A stretch of 16,159 bases of DNA, taken from contig SCUR01000249.1 of NCBI GenBank assembly GCA_004297235.1, positions 1 to 16,159 of the forward strand. Reading direction: 5' to 3'. Source of the DNA: Candidatus Manganitrophaceae bacterium (GTDB lineage Bacteria > Nitrospirota > Nitrospiria > SBBL01 > Manganitrophaceae). Positions 7,399-14,745 of the stretch are shown here, piece after piece. The translations under genes were made by a program, and so were the position numbers. Numbering within the stretch: position 1 is the first letter of the stretch; each line of letters starts with the position of its first letter. The notes under the pieces were generated by a model. That model made no database searches. It was not told where the DNA came from and was given only the letters and a program-made list of their open reading frames with translations.

Positions 7399-7795
7399 GG
7401 ACATTCCCTTCCAACTCCCACGTCTCCTCGATCGGCTGGATGACGTCGGCGACTTGGGCACGGGTGTGATCGTGATTGTCATTGAGGCAGCTGATCAGAG
7501 CAAAGAGCCCCTCTTTTTCATCGCCGCAGACGGGGCATGGATACTTCTGATCTTGCTTCTCCAGGAGGATTGGGAAAAAGTCCTCGAGATCTCGCGTGAT
7601 CGCGTCTTCATCTAAAGAAACCAAACCCGAGGCGTAATCGTGTATCTCCAGATAGGCCCCTCCTGCGGCACACGAGAGGATCTCGACACCCTGGTCGGTC
7701 ACGGCAATGTCTAAAAACCTGTTCTTTGTCTGCTTCCCTTTGGCATCTCGGATCGCTTCGTGAAGCCTTAATTTTCTATTTTGCTTTTCTGTCAT
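7391..7795 (-). CDS. Hypothetical protein with C-terminal zinc-finger-like motif
   Basis: This 134-residue protein has a helical N-terminus, a beta-rich middle (RFLDIAVTDQGVEILSC and GAYLEIHDYASG), and a C-terminal CPVCG followed by LISCLNDNHDHTRAQVADVI. The last part resembles a motif seen in many small phage and plasmid proteins, CxxC then HLNDxH..(S/T)R..IA, with the first His replaced by Cys here, and suggests a single zinc site made of three Cys and one His (from memory of such proteins, not a search). Start: ATG 7795 has AAAGGAG four to five bases upstream. It overlaps the histone-fold gene by 20 bases in the shifted frame, and by ATGA in the unshifted frame. Confidence 0.72.
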   Translation of the reverse strand: MTEKQNRKLRLHEAIRDAKGKQTKNRFLDIAVTDQGVEILSCAAGGAYLEIHDYASGLVSLDEDAITRDLEDFFPILLEKQDQKYPCPVCGDEKEGLFALISCLNDNHDHTRAQVADVIQPIEETWELEGNVHG

Positions 7796-7998
7796 GAGAC
7801 TCCTTTCTGGGGACAAGAGATCCCCGGCTGATGGCCATGAGGATCTCCTTGCCGTGGAGGGTCTTCTGGGGCTTTGTATAGACGATGGCCCTCGCGAGAA
7901 TGGTCCGGACGGCGTCTTCCAGTGCCGGCAGGGCGTCGGCTGAGAGCCGAAATCCCCTCTCGCGGGACATAGGCCCGCACTTTGGATTTCTGGATCAT
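7776..7998 (-). CDS. Histone-fold protein, interrupted by a one-base frameshift
   Basis: Two frames together encode a small histone-like protein. The frame starting at ATG 7998 gives MIQKSKVRAYVPREG; the frame that is open down to TAG 7776 gives FRLSADALPALEDAV, then ARAIVYTKPQKTLHGKEILMAI. Joined by leaving out one base, most simply in the GGGG at 7954-7957, they give about 73 residues with the archaeal HMf-type layout: helix 1, RLSADA, a long helix 2, then KTL..KEILMAI as loop and helix 3. The SKV..YV..G start is also seen in bacterial histone-fold proteins. Such proteins wrap or bend DNA. ATG 7998 overlaps the previous stop as ATGA, confirming it as the gene start. Without the shift the first helix is lost, or helix 2 onward is. 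It may be a sequencing indel, a disrupted gene or programmed +1 shifting. Confidence 0.62.
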
Positions 7999-8366
7999 TC
8001 CGCCGCCTCCTCGAATGCGAGCCGGTAGGACTCAGGGCTGTAAGACTCCAGATCGCGAAAGCTGCCGGCAAGCTGTGGGCCGGTGCTGTGGAGCTCATCC
8101 GAGATCTCCGCATCCCGGTCGATGACGACGTATCGGGCGTCGATGTAGCCGGGGATATAGACATTCTCCACAACCCCGTCTTCGATGAGGATGATGATTT
8201 TGACCGGGTTTGTCATCGATCCGCAAAAACAAAACCTTATGTTGCGGTATCCACGGGGATGGCCCTCCTCAATCTTGCGTCTTCTCTCTTCTCCAGGCCC
8301 CAGCAGATGACGCCTGCATCGGCGGCATACCGGTTCCTTGCAAACCTTGCAAACAGTCGTGTCCAT
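7995..8366 (-). CDS. Hypothetical protein with N-terminal cysteine cluster
   Basis: This 123-residue protein has two parts. The first 50 residues hold CKVCKEPVCRRC and a later CFCG, which could bind one or two zinc ions. From about residue 51 a beta-rich part follows, VKIIILIEDGVVENV...ARYVVIDRD; the pattern of a short strand, GVV..V and a final strand ending in an Asp-rich turn is common in small phage and plasmid proteins. Start: ATG 8366 with GGAGGA nine bases upstream. An internal ATG at 8216 would give the second part alone but has no good ribosome site. It ends overlapping the histone-fold gene start as ATGA. Function unknown. Confidence 0.7.
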   Translation of the reverse strand: MDTTVCKVCKEPVCRRCRRHLLGPGEERRRKIEEGHPRGYRNIRFCFCGSMTNPVKIIILIEDGVVENVYIPGYIDARYVVIDRDAEISDELHSTGPQLAGSFRDLESYSPESYRLAFEEAAE

Positions 8367-8380
8367 CGCTGCTTGTCCTC

Positions 8381-8614
8381 CTATTTCTGAATTTCAGATA
8401 ATTTCTTCTCAAAACAGGACCCGCAGAGCATCATCGGGACATAAAAGTGTCCCTCCTGGCGGACCGCGATCCGGTGGAATTCCGGACCTTCTCCGATGAA
8501 CCCGTGGATCTCCGGCTCTTTTGCGCCGCACTGACCGCAGGGGAAATAGAACGGCTTCCCGCCGGCGAGTCCGGCCTGCCATTTCCTCGGCGGTGTCAGC
8601 TCATATAGGTTCAT
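8381..8614 (-). CDS. Hypothetical zinc-ribbon protein
   Basis: This 77-residue protein has CGQCG near residue 26 and CGSC near residue 64, separated by a beta-rich stretch (HRIAVRQEGHFYVPMML). Two CxxC knuckles at this spacing describe a zinc ribbon, which often binds nucleic acid or protein. Start: ATG 8614 has GGAGG six bases upstream and overlaps the previous stop as ATGA, so translation is coupled. The family is not recognised. The last codons include one copy of the palindrome CTGAAATTCAG. Confidence 0.7.
   Translation of the reverse strand: MNLYELTPPRKWQAGLAGGKPFYFPCGQCGAKEPEIHGFIGEGPEFHRIAVRQEGHFYVPMMLCGSCFEKKLSEIQK
8387..8397. repeat. Palindromic repeat, copy 1 (CTGAATTTCAG)
   Basis: An 11-base inverted repeat (five-base arms round one centre base) overlaps the 3' end of the zinc-ribbon gene and lies about 10 bases before the GGAGGA site of the next gene. 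The same 11 bases recur at 8933-8943 in a matching position. Confidence 0.4.
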
Positions 8615-8916
8615 GGGGCGCCTCCTTCGGCTTTTGCGATCGCGGCTCCGAGAATTTCGCACACTTCCGCATTTGATAGCGGCGATACTTGGCCCGATCC
8701 AAGCAACTGACAGTGGATAAGCGCTTCTTTGCACGCACACAGCAGATCCGGTGTCGCCTCGATCAGTATGGCATCCGCGATTTGCCGGGTCCCTACCCCC
8801 TCGATTCGACAGACCGTTCCAGGCGCTCCGAATTCAACCGGATCGCCTCGACCAAAGATCATGTATCCCCCGACCACCTTGCGGCGCTTCCAATGTGCAG
8901 GCGTAGGCTCGATCAT
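8611..8916 (-). CDS. Hypothetical phage/plasmid-type protein
   Basis: This 101-residue protein has a beta-rich first half (KVVGGYMIFGRGDP, GTVCRIEGVGTRQIADAILIEA) and a helical second half, ATPDLLCACKEALIHC, ending AAIAKAEGG. The phrase of Ala-Pro/Thr-Pro then LL.ACK.AL followed later by AIAKAEG is very common in small accessory proteins of phages and mobile elements, with no known function. Start: ATG 8916 with GGAAG upstream. It follows parB by 42 bases and overlaps the zinc-ribbon gene as ATGA. No enzymatic motif is visible. Confidence 0.7.
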   Translation of the reverse strand: MIEPTPAHWKRRKVVGGYMIFGRGDPVEFGAPGTVCRIEGVGTRQIADAILIEATPDLLCACKEALIHCQLLGSGQVSPLSNAEVCEILGAAIAKAEGGAP

Positions 8917-8932
8917 GCCGCTTCTTCCTTTC

Positions 8933-8943
8933 CTGAATTTCAG
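8933..8943. repeat. Palindromic repeat, copy 2 (CTGAATTTCAG)
   Basis: This second copy of the 11-base palindrome lies in the short gap between the parB stop and the next start. Both copies are preceded on the minus strand by AT and followed by a purine-rich ribosome site. It could be a small operator or RNA structure; two copies are weak evidence. Confidence 0.4.
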
Positions 8944-8958
8944 ATTCTTACAATTGAT

Positions 8959-10668
8959 TTATCCGTTTTGAAAACCGGTTTCCCGTTGCAGCCACGCCGG
9001 CATGCCTTGGGCCGTAAAGCCGCAGGAAAGAAGAGAATCGATGAATTCCTTCTTCGGCCGGGCAACCAGCTTGGAAATCGACTCCCCCTTGTTCTGAAGA
9101 TAGTCAGTCAGGCCGATCTCCTTCGCGGTGGCTTCGATCTCCGCTTTGGTCAAAAGCTCCAGGTAGGCCCGATCGATTTGAAAAAGGGTCTCCGGGGTGG
9201 CTCCAAGATCGGTGAAGACCATCTCCTCGATCAAAGGAAGAGAGAATTTATCGAGTGCTTTCAGCGCCATTCTGCCCGCCGCGGTCATCAACTGCTCCGC
9301 GTTCAAGACGCGCAGTCTCGGATAGAGTTTCCCCGGATTGGAATCAAAACCGTCACAAGCCAGGTTGAGCTCTTTGAGGGTGGCATCCCCCGTCCAGCTC
9401 CTCCCCCAGGAGGTGTCTTTCATGGCAAGAATAATCAGCCGCAGACGATTCTCCGGGGTTTCCGGAAAATGAGCCGCCAGATATTCCTGATATTTGTTCC
9501 TTTTGAAATCCTTCACCCGCTGGGGGGCGTTCGCCGGGGTCATCTTTATTGGAACCGGACTGGTAGATGATTTTTTCTCTGTTTTATTGTCTTTCGCGTT
9601 TCCGGTTCCGCTTTTCTTGGATCCTGATTTCTTTTTCTCCGCATTCCCTCCCCGGAATCGCGCCGCGCGCTCGTCATAGCAGGGGCGGTTCGTGCAGATA
9701 TTCTGCCGCAGCGGGTGGCCCTCCGAGGAGATGAAGACGACCAGGAACTTGCAGCTCTGGCAATCCCGCAGACTCTCTTCCCCCAGCTCCGCCTTGTTGT
9801 GCATGACGGCCCGGGTCTGATCGATCTCGGGGGGAAGATCGTCGAGGCCGATCCGGATCTTTCCGGCGATGACCGCGCGGGGCCCCATCTCTTCGATCTG
9901 CTTCGCCAGCGATTTCGCTCTCTCAAGCTCTTTCTCGCTCCAGCACGGATCGTAGAGGCAGCGGCCCAGACCCGAGGCCTCACGCGCGAAGAGATCCGGC
10001 TGACCGGCGCTGTTATGGGGACATTGAAGGCAGTCTTTGGTGTCGAAGACGGCATTGATAAGCCGCCGATCGTTCTGATGGGTCAGCAGATTTGAGAGCT
10101 GAACCGCGTTGAGACTCTGCTCCTCCACCGTGGCGAGCATCGTTTTCTGCCGCTCGTCCGGAAGACAGGAGAGCAACTCGCTGACTGCGAGGCCGATCGC
10201 GCCGCGCCTCACCTTCTGCCGTACCTCCGGGATCAGATGAAGCAGCTTCATCCGCCGGCGAATGTACTCTTCGCTCCGGTTGATCATCGCGGCGAGGTCC
10301 TGAATCGATTTTTCCGCCAGCTGCCTCTCGAAGGTCTCCGCCTCATCAATGGGGGAGAGATCTTCCCGCTGAAGGTTCTCGGCAAGATGGATCGCCTCGA
10401 TCTCCTCCTCGCCGGCAGACTCCAGGATATGGGCAGCAACCGTCTCATACCCGAGATTGACGTAGGCAAGATACCGTCGCTCCCCTGCGATCAAGCAAAA
10501 CCCTCCCTCCTGCCGGGGAACCACCGTGATGGGGTTGATCAGACCGTTTTCCCGAATGTCGGCCTGCAACTGTTCCAATGCCTTCGGATCGATAAACTGA
10601 CGGCTATTCTTGTGGTCCCGATGAATCTCCGTTACAGGAATCGATTTAATCATCGTCTCTACATTCAT
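8959..10668 (-). CDS. PRTRC system ParB family protein
   Basis: This 569-residue protein has an N-terminal ParB/Srx-type domain with the nucleotide-binding motifs GERRY at 62-66 and ENLQREDLSPIDEA at 97-110, then a helix-turn-helix region at about 121-142 (SIQDLAAMINRSEEYIRRRM). ParB proteins bind DNA sites and load as CTP-dependent clamps. The rest is typical of the longer PRTRC type: a cysteine-rich segment near 213-245 (DCLQCPHNS, then GRC...PCW), a second near 307-335 (DCQSC, then NIC...PCY), a Lys/Ser linker near 345-370, and a helical C-terminus. Start: ATG 10668 with GAGGAG seven bases upstream, in an ATGA overlap with a 63-residue ORF. No parA is visible, so classical partition is not shown. 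I found no parS-like repeats by eye. Confidence 0.92.
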   Translation of the reverse strand: MNVETMIKSIPVTEIHRDHKNSRQFIDPKALEQLQADIRENGLINPITVVPRQEGGFCLIAGERRYLAYVNLGYETVAAHILESAGEEEIEAIHLAENLQREDLSPIDEAETFERQLAEKSIQDLAAMINRSEEYIRRRMKLLHLIPEVRQKVRRGAIGLAVSELLSCLPDERQKTMLATVEEQSLNAVQLSNLLTHQNDRRLINAVFDTKDCLQCPHNSAGQPDLFAREASGLGRCLYDPCWSEKELERAKSLAKQIEEMGPRAVIAGKIRIGLDDLPPEIDQTRAVMHNKAELGEESLRDCQSCKFLVVFISSEGHPLRQNICTNRPCYDERAARFRGGNAEKKKSGSKKSGTGNAKDNKTEKKSSTSPVPIKMTPANAPQRVKDFKRNKYQEYLAAHFPETPENRLRLIILAMKDTSWGRSWTGDATLKELNLACDGFDSNPGKLYPRLRVLNAEQLMTAAGRMALKALDKFSLPLIEEMVFTDLGATPETLFQIDRAYLELLTKAEIEATAKEIGLTDYLQNKGESISKLVARPKKEFIDSLLSCGFTAQGMPAWLQRETGFQNG

Positions 10669-10856
10669 GCGCGAACTCCTCTTTTAAAGAAGCGAATACT
10701 TTCCTCGGGTCCGGAAGAGGTTTCCATCCCTTGATGCGAACCCCAAAACAGAGCGTGGGCCCTTGAAGCTCTCTGCCAGTGTAAGCCGTATATCTCTGCC
10801 AGACCGTCCCGGATGAGTGCGGCATCATCTGGGAAGTCCAATCGATTAGAGGACAC
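10665..10856 (-). CDS. Small hypothetical protein coupled to parB
   Basis: This 63-residue ORF starts at GTG 10856 with AAGGAG seven bases upstream and ends in an ATGA overlap with the parB start; it overlaps the upstream gene by 11 bases. This ribosome site and both overlaps favour it over another frame (10646-10828), which has no ribosome site and overlaps parB by 23 bases. The protein (RLDFPDDAALIRDGLAEIYG, then a Trp/His-rich middle and a basic end) is not recognised. Length is too short for firm coding evidence. Confidence 0.5.
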   Translation of the reverse strand: MSSNRLDFPDDAALIRDGLAEIYGLHWQRASRAHALFWGSHQGMETSSGPEESIRFFKRGVRA

Positions 10857-11433
10857 CAGGTTGCTCCTTGAAGATCGCAACGGCCTGATCCCAGTCTTGA
10901 TCGCTTACATGGGGCAGACGGATGATCGTGTCATTGCAGCGATAGCAACTCCAGCGCGGCCGTCCCGAAGAATGGGTGGTGTTGTATTCCACCTCATGGA
11001 TCCGGTCCTCGATCGGGTCCGCCGCAACGCGGTTCTCCGCGGAGGAAGTCTCCGGCTCTGTCGGACGGAGAAGCGCCTCCCCACTGGAGAGGGCTGCCCG
11101 CGTTTTTTCGATCCACATTTCAAGCGTCAGACGCGAGAATTTCAGATTGACGGTGCGCGCCTTCTTATCCGTATTTCTGGCCTCGGCATACTCCAGCATT
11201 TCCCGCAGCGCCGAAGTCAACTCTCCTATCACCCCCGCCTCAAACGCGGAAGTACCGATGCCCTCACAGATGTTCCAGAGGACAACCATCCGACGCGCAT
11301 CCTCTTCTCTGTTGAAGCTCGCCACAATGAAGCCGTCTGAATAAGGGGTCACCCGCGCGCAAAGCGGGGAGACTGAACTGCCACGATCAAGATACAGGGG
11401 TCCAGGCGTGTGTCCTTTTTTCTCTTCTGTCAA
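10846..11433 (-). CDS. Hypothetical phage/plasmid-type protein with C-terminal CxxC
   Basis: This protein of about 195 residues begins HTPGPLYL shortly after its start, then VASFNREEDARRMVVLWNIC and a helical ELTSALREMLEYAEA. The HTPGP opening and the ..DARR(I/M)V..WN.CEGI segment are familiar from small phage and plasmid proteins of unknown function. The C-terminus carries SCYRC and two His. Start: TTG 11433 has AGGAG seven bases upstream; an in-frame ATG at 11466 is possible but has a weaker site and overlaps the upstream gene by 11 bases. The stop lies inside the start of the 63-residue ORF. No function is claimed. Confidence 0.68.
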   Translation of the reverse strand: MTEEKKGHTPGPLYLDRGSSVSPLCARVTPYSDGFIVASFNREEDARRMVVLWNICEGIGTSAFEAGVIGELTSALREMLEYAEARNTDKKARTVNLKFSRLTLEMWIEKTRAALSSGEALLRPTEPETSSAENRVAADPIEDRIHEVEYNTTHSSGRPRWSCYRCNDTIIRLPHVSDQDWDQAVAIFKEQPGVL

Positions 11434-11455
11434 TTTTCTTCTCCTTTTGGTGAGA

Positions 11456-11803
11456 TCAGAAGTCATCCCGGTGTGCGAGCAGATGCCCGTACCACCGCCG
11501 CATCTCCTTTGTTTCGAACTGATAAACACGGACCCGCTTCCGAATGTCTTCCAAACGGTGGCGATCCCTTCGCATCCATAATTGCCAGTCGGGATCGAAT
11601 TTCCGGCCCCTCCCATCGAGGCCTCCGTATTTGGTGATGCGCCGATCGAGGGCATCGATAAACTCTTTCCGCCAAGCCCGCAGATCCATCGGCCTGTCAC
11701 TCCAGCGTATTTTGATTTGGCCGCCGGCGCGGGTAATCTCAAACGCCTTTCGGACAAACCTGAGATACTCTTTTACGAAAGGATAGGTCCATTTCGTGGT
11801 CAT
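11456..11803 (-). CDS. Hypothetical basic protein
   Basis: This 115-residue protein is strongly basic and Trp/Arg-rich (YLRFVRKAFEITRAGG, DRRITKYGG, WMRRDRHRLEDIRKRVRVY), probably helical, with no cysteine cluster. The charge suggests nucleic-acid binding, but no fold is recognised. Start: ATG 11803 has GGAGGA just upstream and overlaps the preceding stop as ATGA, so it is coupled to the cysteine-rich gene before it. Confidence 0.7.
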   Translation of the reverse strand: MTTKWTYPFVKEYLRFVRKAFEITRAGGQIKIRWSDRPMDLRAWRKEFIDALDRRITKYGGLDGRGRKFDPDWQLWMRRDRHRLEDIRKRVRVYQFETKEMRRWYGHLLAHRDDF

Positions 11804-12969
11804 CGCTCCTCCGGGTAGCAGAGGGTCACAATCCATCCTTCGGGGTGTCTCTCGGGAATGCCCCAGATCTCTCCTGTGGAATGCGGATAGTAAATGATCC
11901 CCGAGACCCCTTTCGCGAAGCTCCGGGAGACCGATTCCAGGATGAGATGACAATCCGGAAGGGCGGCGACGGTGCTGGTGGCGACGAACCGCACGGATCT
12001 CGGCGCCGGTTTGTAATTCTCGTATTCCGGCGGGATGGGACAGCACTTTAATCGCAGGAATCGAAGCATCCATTCCACACCCCAATCCCCGCAATGGCCG
12101 CAGTAGGCCATGCCTGCGACCTCATCACAGGAAGCAAGATAAGCCCTCGCCTCCTCGATCGTCGCCGGATCCTTCTCATAGCAATTGGCGCAGTCCGGAC
12201 AGACCGGATGATTGCAGGAAGGGCAGGCGATGACATCCGATTTTGGAATCGGTTTCTCGAACCTCACCTCTTCCCCATGAATCCTGCAATAAAACCCCTC
12301 CATACGAATCAGGGATAAGACCGCCTCTTTCTCTAAACGGGCCGCCTTCCGATAGAGCGATGCGACCTTCTCGTCGATCGCCCGGTCCAGATCATCTTTC
12401 GGATCAGGGGATCCGACACCGCGCCCGGTCTTTTGGGCCAATTCGTTGGCCTCCTCCGTCAATGCTTTGATCCGGTTTGCGATATCCGCCGGAAGATGCC
12501 GATCATTTCCGCTCCGGATATACTGGCCGTTGTCGTCCACCGGAGGATAGGAGATCAGACCGAACCCCAGCGCCACATCGGCGTCATCACCGGGGTCGAC
12601 ATGATCCCACAATAGAGGCAGATGGATGCCGCTTTTGGTCTTCGTCAGCGTGGTGGTCAGAAACGCGATCTCCTCTTCAGCGTATTTGCTTCTTAAATCC
12701 TCCTCCCGCTCCGGGACCGGATTCTCCAATAGCCACGTCACGAGATCATCGCATCCGATTCCTTCTTTGATCTCTCGCCAATCTTGCGCCGAAAGATGTC
12801 CCTCGAGCCATTCCACAAAAGGTTGCCTTCGCTCACCTCCGACCTTCACCTGCTCGATGTAATATTCGGTCTCGCGTTCGATGATCCGATCGAAATCCTC
12901 TTCCCTCAGAGCGTCATACAGATTGCAGCCGATCCGGTTCGTCAATTCATATCGGAATTTCACTTCCAC
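11800..12969 (-). CDS. Hypothetical cysteine-rich (putative zinc-binding) protein
   Basis: This 389-residue protein is not recognised. The N-terminal 220 residues are charged and helical. A dense Cys/His cluster follows: Cys228 and His231, then CPSC at 249-252, CPDC at 257-260 with Cys263, Cys281, and CGHC at 290-293, with a CC pair at 309-310. Several zinc ions could be bound, in a treble-clef or ribbon-like arrangement. After the cluster comes a beta-rich end (SVRFVATSTVAALPDCHLIL, GIIYYPHSTGEIWG, GWIVTLCY). Start: GTG 12969 has AAGGAG upstream. The gene begins about 20 bases after a terminator hairpin and overlaps its downstream neighbour as ATGA. RING-like or zinc-ribbon nucleic-acid binding are both possible; I cannot choose. 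Confidence 0.75.
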   Translation of the reverse strand: MEVKFRYELTNRIGCNLYDALREEDFDRIIERETEYYIEQVKVGGERRQPFVEWLEGHLSAQDWREIKEGIGCDDLVTWLLENPVPEREEDLRSKYAEEEIAFLTTTLTKTKSGIHLPLLWDHVDPGDDADVALGFGLISYPPVDDNGQYIRSGNDRHLPADIANRIKALTEEANELAQKTGRGVGSPDPKDDLDRAIDEKVASLYRKAARLEKEAVLSLIRMEGFYCRIHGEEVRFEKPIPKSDVIACPSCNHPVCPDCANCYEKDPATIEEARAYLASCDEVAGMAYCGHCGDWGVEWMLRFLRLKCCPIPPEYENYKPAPRSVRFVATSTVAALPDCHLILESVSRSFAKGVSGIIYYPHSTGEIWGIPERHPEGWIVTLCYPEER

Positions 12970-12987
12970 GATATCTCTCCTTAAAAT

Positions 12988-13029
12988 AAAGAGGGGCCCT
13001 CCTCGTGTCGACGAAGAGAGCCCCTCTTT
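12988..13029 (-). terminator. Rho-independent terminator after the GHKL ATPase gene
   Basis: Ten-base perfect arms (AAAGAGGGGC at 12988-12997 and its complement at 13020-13029) enclose a 22-base centre that itself holds a small stem (TCGT and ACGA round GTCG). On the minus strand it ends in CTCTTT and runs into ATTTTAAGG, giving a T-rich tail. It lies 15 bases after the GHKL stop and about 20 bases before the next start, so any downstream transcription needs read-through. Confidence 0.75.
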
Positions 13030-13044
13030 GACATTCCCGGTTTC

Positions 13045-14700
13045 TTATTGATTCGTGGGGAGTTCCCTGATTTGGATCTCTCCTTCTTTGACTTCCACCA
13101 CAAACTGGCCGCCGTCGAGCGCTTCCGTATACTCCCGAAGCGCACTTGCAATCAGAGCAGCCGGATCCCCCTTAATGATCGCGAGATTCGCGCGGAAGTT
13201 CTCCATCGCCGCATCGAAGCCGGACCCGTCGAAGTCCTCTCCCTCGGTCTGGAAATAGAAAGCCTGGTCGATCGGATAGTCAAAATGCAGCGGACGATCG
13301 ATGACCCAGAAGGTGTCGTTGAGGAAGGCGTCTTCCGTCACTTCTTTTGTTCCGTATCCTTCCAGGGTCAGGGAGAACCGCTTGCAGACAACGACCTTCC
13401 TCCCCCACCAGGCTCCTTCCGCCACGATGTCGCTCTTTTGGACCGAGGCCGACACCTCGCGTTTGTAGAACGCCTCGGTCTCCTCGCCGAAGGGGGATTT
13501 TGAGAACCAGTGATCCGGATCACTCCATGTGTCCAGGATCGGAAGCCCAAAGGCGTACATGGCATAGAGATGATCGAGGGTGTCATCCGCCGGATAGAGA
13601 CTCGATCCCTCTTTCAGGAAACGCAACTCCGTGTTAACGGTCGGAATTTCTACAGGGGCGCCAAACGAATTCTCCTGATTTTCTCCCTCGTAGTGAGACA
13701 GATGCATCGGAGCAATCAGCTGACTCCAGCGGGACACCGGAATCGGAAGATCCCGGATCACCTCATAACACCCCCAATCCAGAAGGCATTCGAAATACTT
13801 CTGTGCCTCGCCCGAGGCTTTGATGTGGTTTGCGGCCGCTTTCACGACTTTGTCTTGTAGCGCTCTGATTCCCTCCCCCGTGTCGTTCGACTGATACAAC
13901 CGGTCCCGATCCGGCACCCGGACACGCCATCGATCACCGTGTAAGTGCATATAGACCCGCATGCCGCTTCGGGAGAAGTTCGGCCAGGTCCGCAAACCGT
14001 CCATAGCACTCGAAATGACCAGGCCTTGCAGGAAAGTCACTCCTTTTGTGGTAGAATCAAACTCCGGGTTCAATTCCACCAGAGCCACCCCGTCCGGGAG
14101 ATCGAACCGAAGTCCCTTCCAGACATCCAATGCGTACGGCCGGCAGAGAGATTCTGTATTCAGATACACCGGGATCGGAAATCCGCAGACGGTTTGTTCA
14201 AGATACCTTTTGAGTTCCCGGATCTGTTCTTCTCTCTTGGCGTCTACAATCGATTTCTTCAGATGCAGGATGATCGACGTTCCGGACTGGATCTCGCACG
14301 GCTGTAAGGTGATCGGCTCCCCCGAGAGAATCCGGCCGCTGTGCAACACCGCGCGCTGTCCCCGGGATCGGATCTCAACCGTCACGGCGGCATAGAGAGC
14401 CGCATAAAACCCCATTCCGAAGGGGTTTTCCCGCTCGATTATCTCAGGCTCCCATCCGGAACGACCCAGGGTGAGAAGCGATTGGAAATCCGAGATCCCG
14501 GATCCGTTGTCGTCGATTCGAAAATAGTTCGGGTCACTGCGGTCGGTGTGGATGTTGATCCGGCTGGCCCCGGCGCGCCGGGCGTTCTGCAGAAGCTCCC
14601 GAATCCAGATCCGCTCCCCGGAGAAGACCTCCCCGAAATTCTTCATCATGGCATTCAGATTCACATCGATCTTGATCGATCGCATCTCTTCGGTTTGCAT
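13045..14700 (-). CDS. GHKL-fold ATPase (Hsp90-like N-terminal domain)
   Basis: This 551-residue protein has the three nucleotide-site motifs of the GHKL fold near its N-terminus: the N box ELLQN at residues 35-39, DNGSG at 64-68 (DxGxG), and GMGFYAAL from 95. The glutamate of the N box is the usual general base for ATP hydrolysis. About 350 further residues do not match Hsp90 or MutL middle domains that I can see; they include several Trp- and acid-rich stretches and a beta-rich end. Hsp90-like proteins of this size are common on mobile elements and in some defence loci, but the role here is open. Start: ATG 14700 has AAGGAGG six bases upstream; a TTG at 14739 is not favoured. It follows the unrecognised gene by 45 bases and ends at a terminator. 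Confidence 0.82.
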   Translation of the reverse strand: MQTEEMRSIKIDVNLNAMMKNFGEVFSGERIWIRELLQNARRAGASRINIHTDRSDPNYFRIDDNGSGISDFQSLLTLGRSGWEPEIIERENPFGMGFYAALYAAVTVEIRSRGQRAVLHSGRILSGEPITLQPCEIQSGTSIILHLKKSIVDAKREEQIRELKRYLEQTVCGFPIPVYLNTESLCRPYALDVWKGLRFDLPDGVALVELNPEFDSTTKGVTFLQGLVISSAMDGLRTWPNFSRSGMRVYMHLHGDRWRVRVPDRDRLYQSNDTGEGIRALQDKVVKAAANHIKASGEAQKYFECLLDWGCYEVIRDLPIPVSRWSQLIAPMHLSHYEGENQENSFGAPVEIPTVNTELRFLKEGSSLYPADDTLDHLYAMYAFGLPILDTWSDPDHWFSKSPFGEETEAFYKREVSASVQKSDIVAEGAWWGRKVVVCKRFSLTLEGYGTKEVTEDAFLNDTFWVIDRPLHFDYPIDQAFYFQTEGEDFDGSGFDAAMENFRANLAIIKGDPAALIASALREYTEALDGGQFVVEVKEGEIQIRELPTNQ

Positions 14701-14745
14701 CCATTTCCTCCTTAATTTTCCTTGATTTTCATTTATCAAATCCGA

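Noticed and set aside
7792..7998. Unshifted 68-codon reading of the histone-fold locus
   Set aside because: After residue 15 it becomes Pro/Arg/Gly-rich with no pattern, while the other frame continues the histone fold, so this is an out-of-frame reading.
8689..9570. 293-codon ORF on the plus strand opposite the 3' half of parB
   Set aside because: It has no ribosome site or recognisable motif and lies across a clear ParB gene.
10646..10828. 60-codon minus-strand ORF upstream of parB
   Set aside because: It has no ribosome site and overlaps parB by 23 bases; the alternative frame has AAGGAG and an ATGA overlap.
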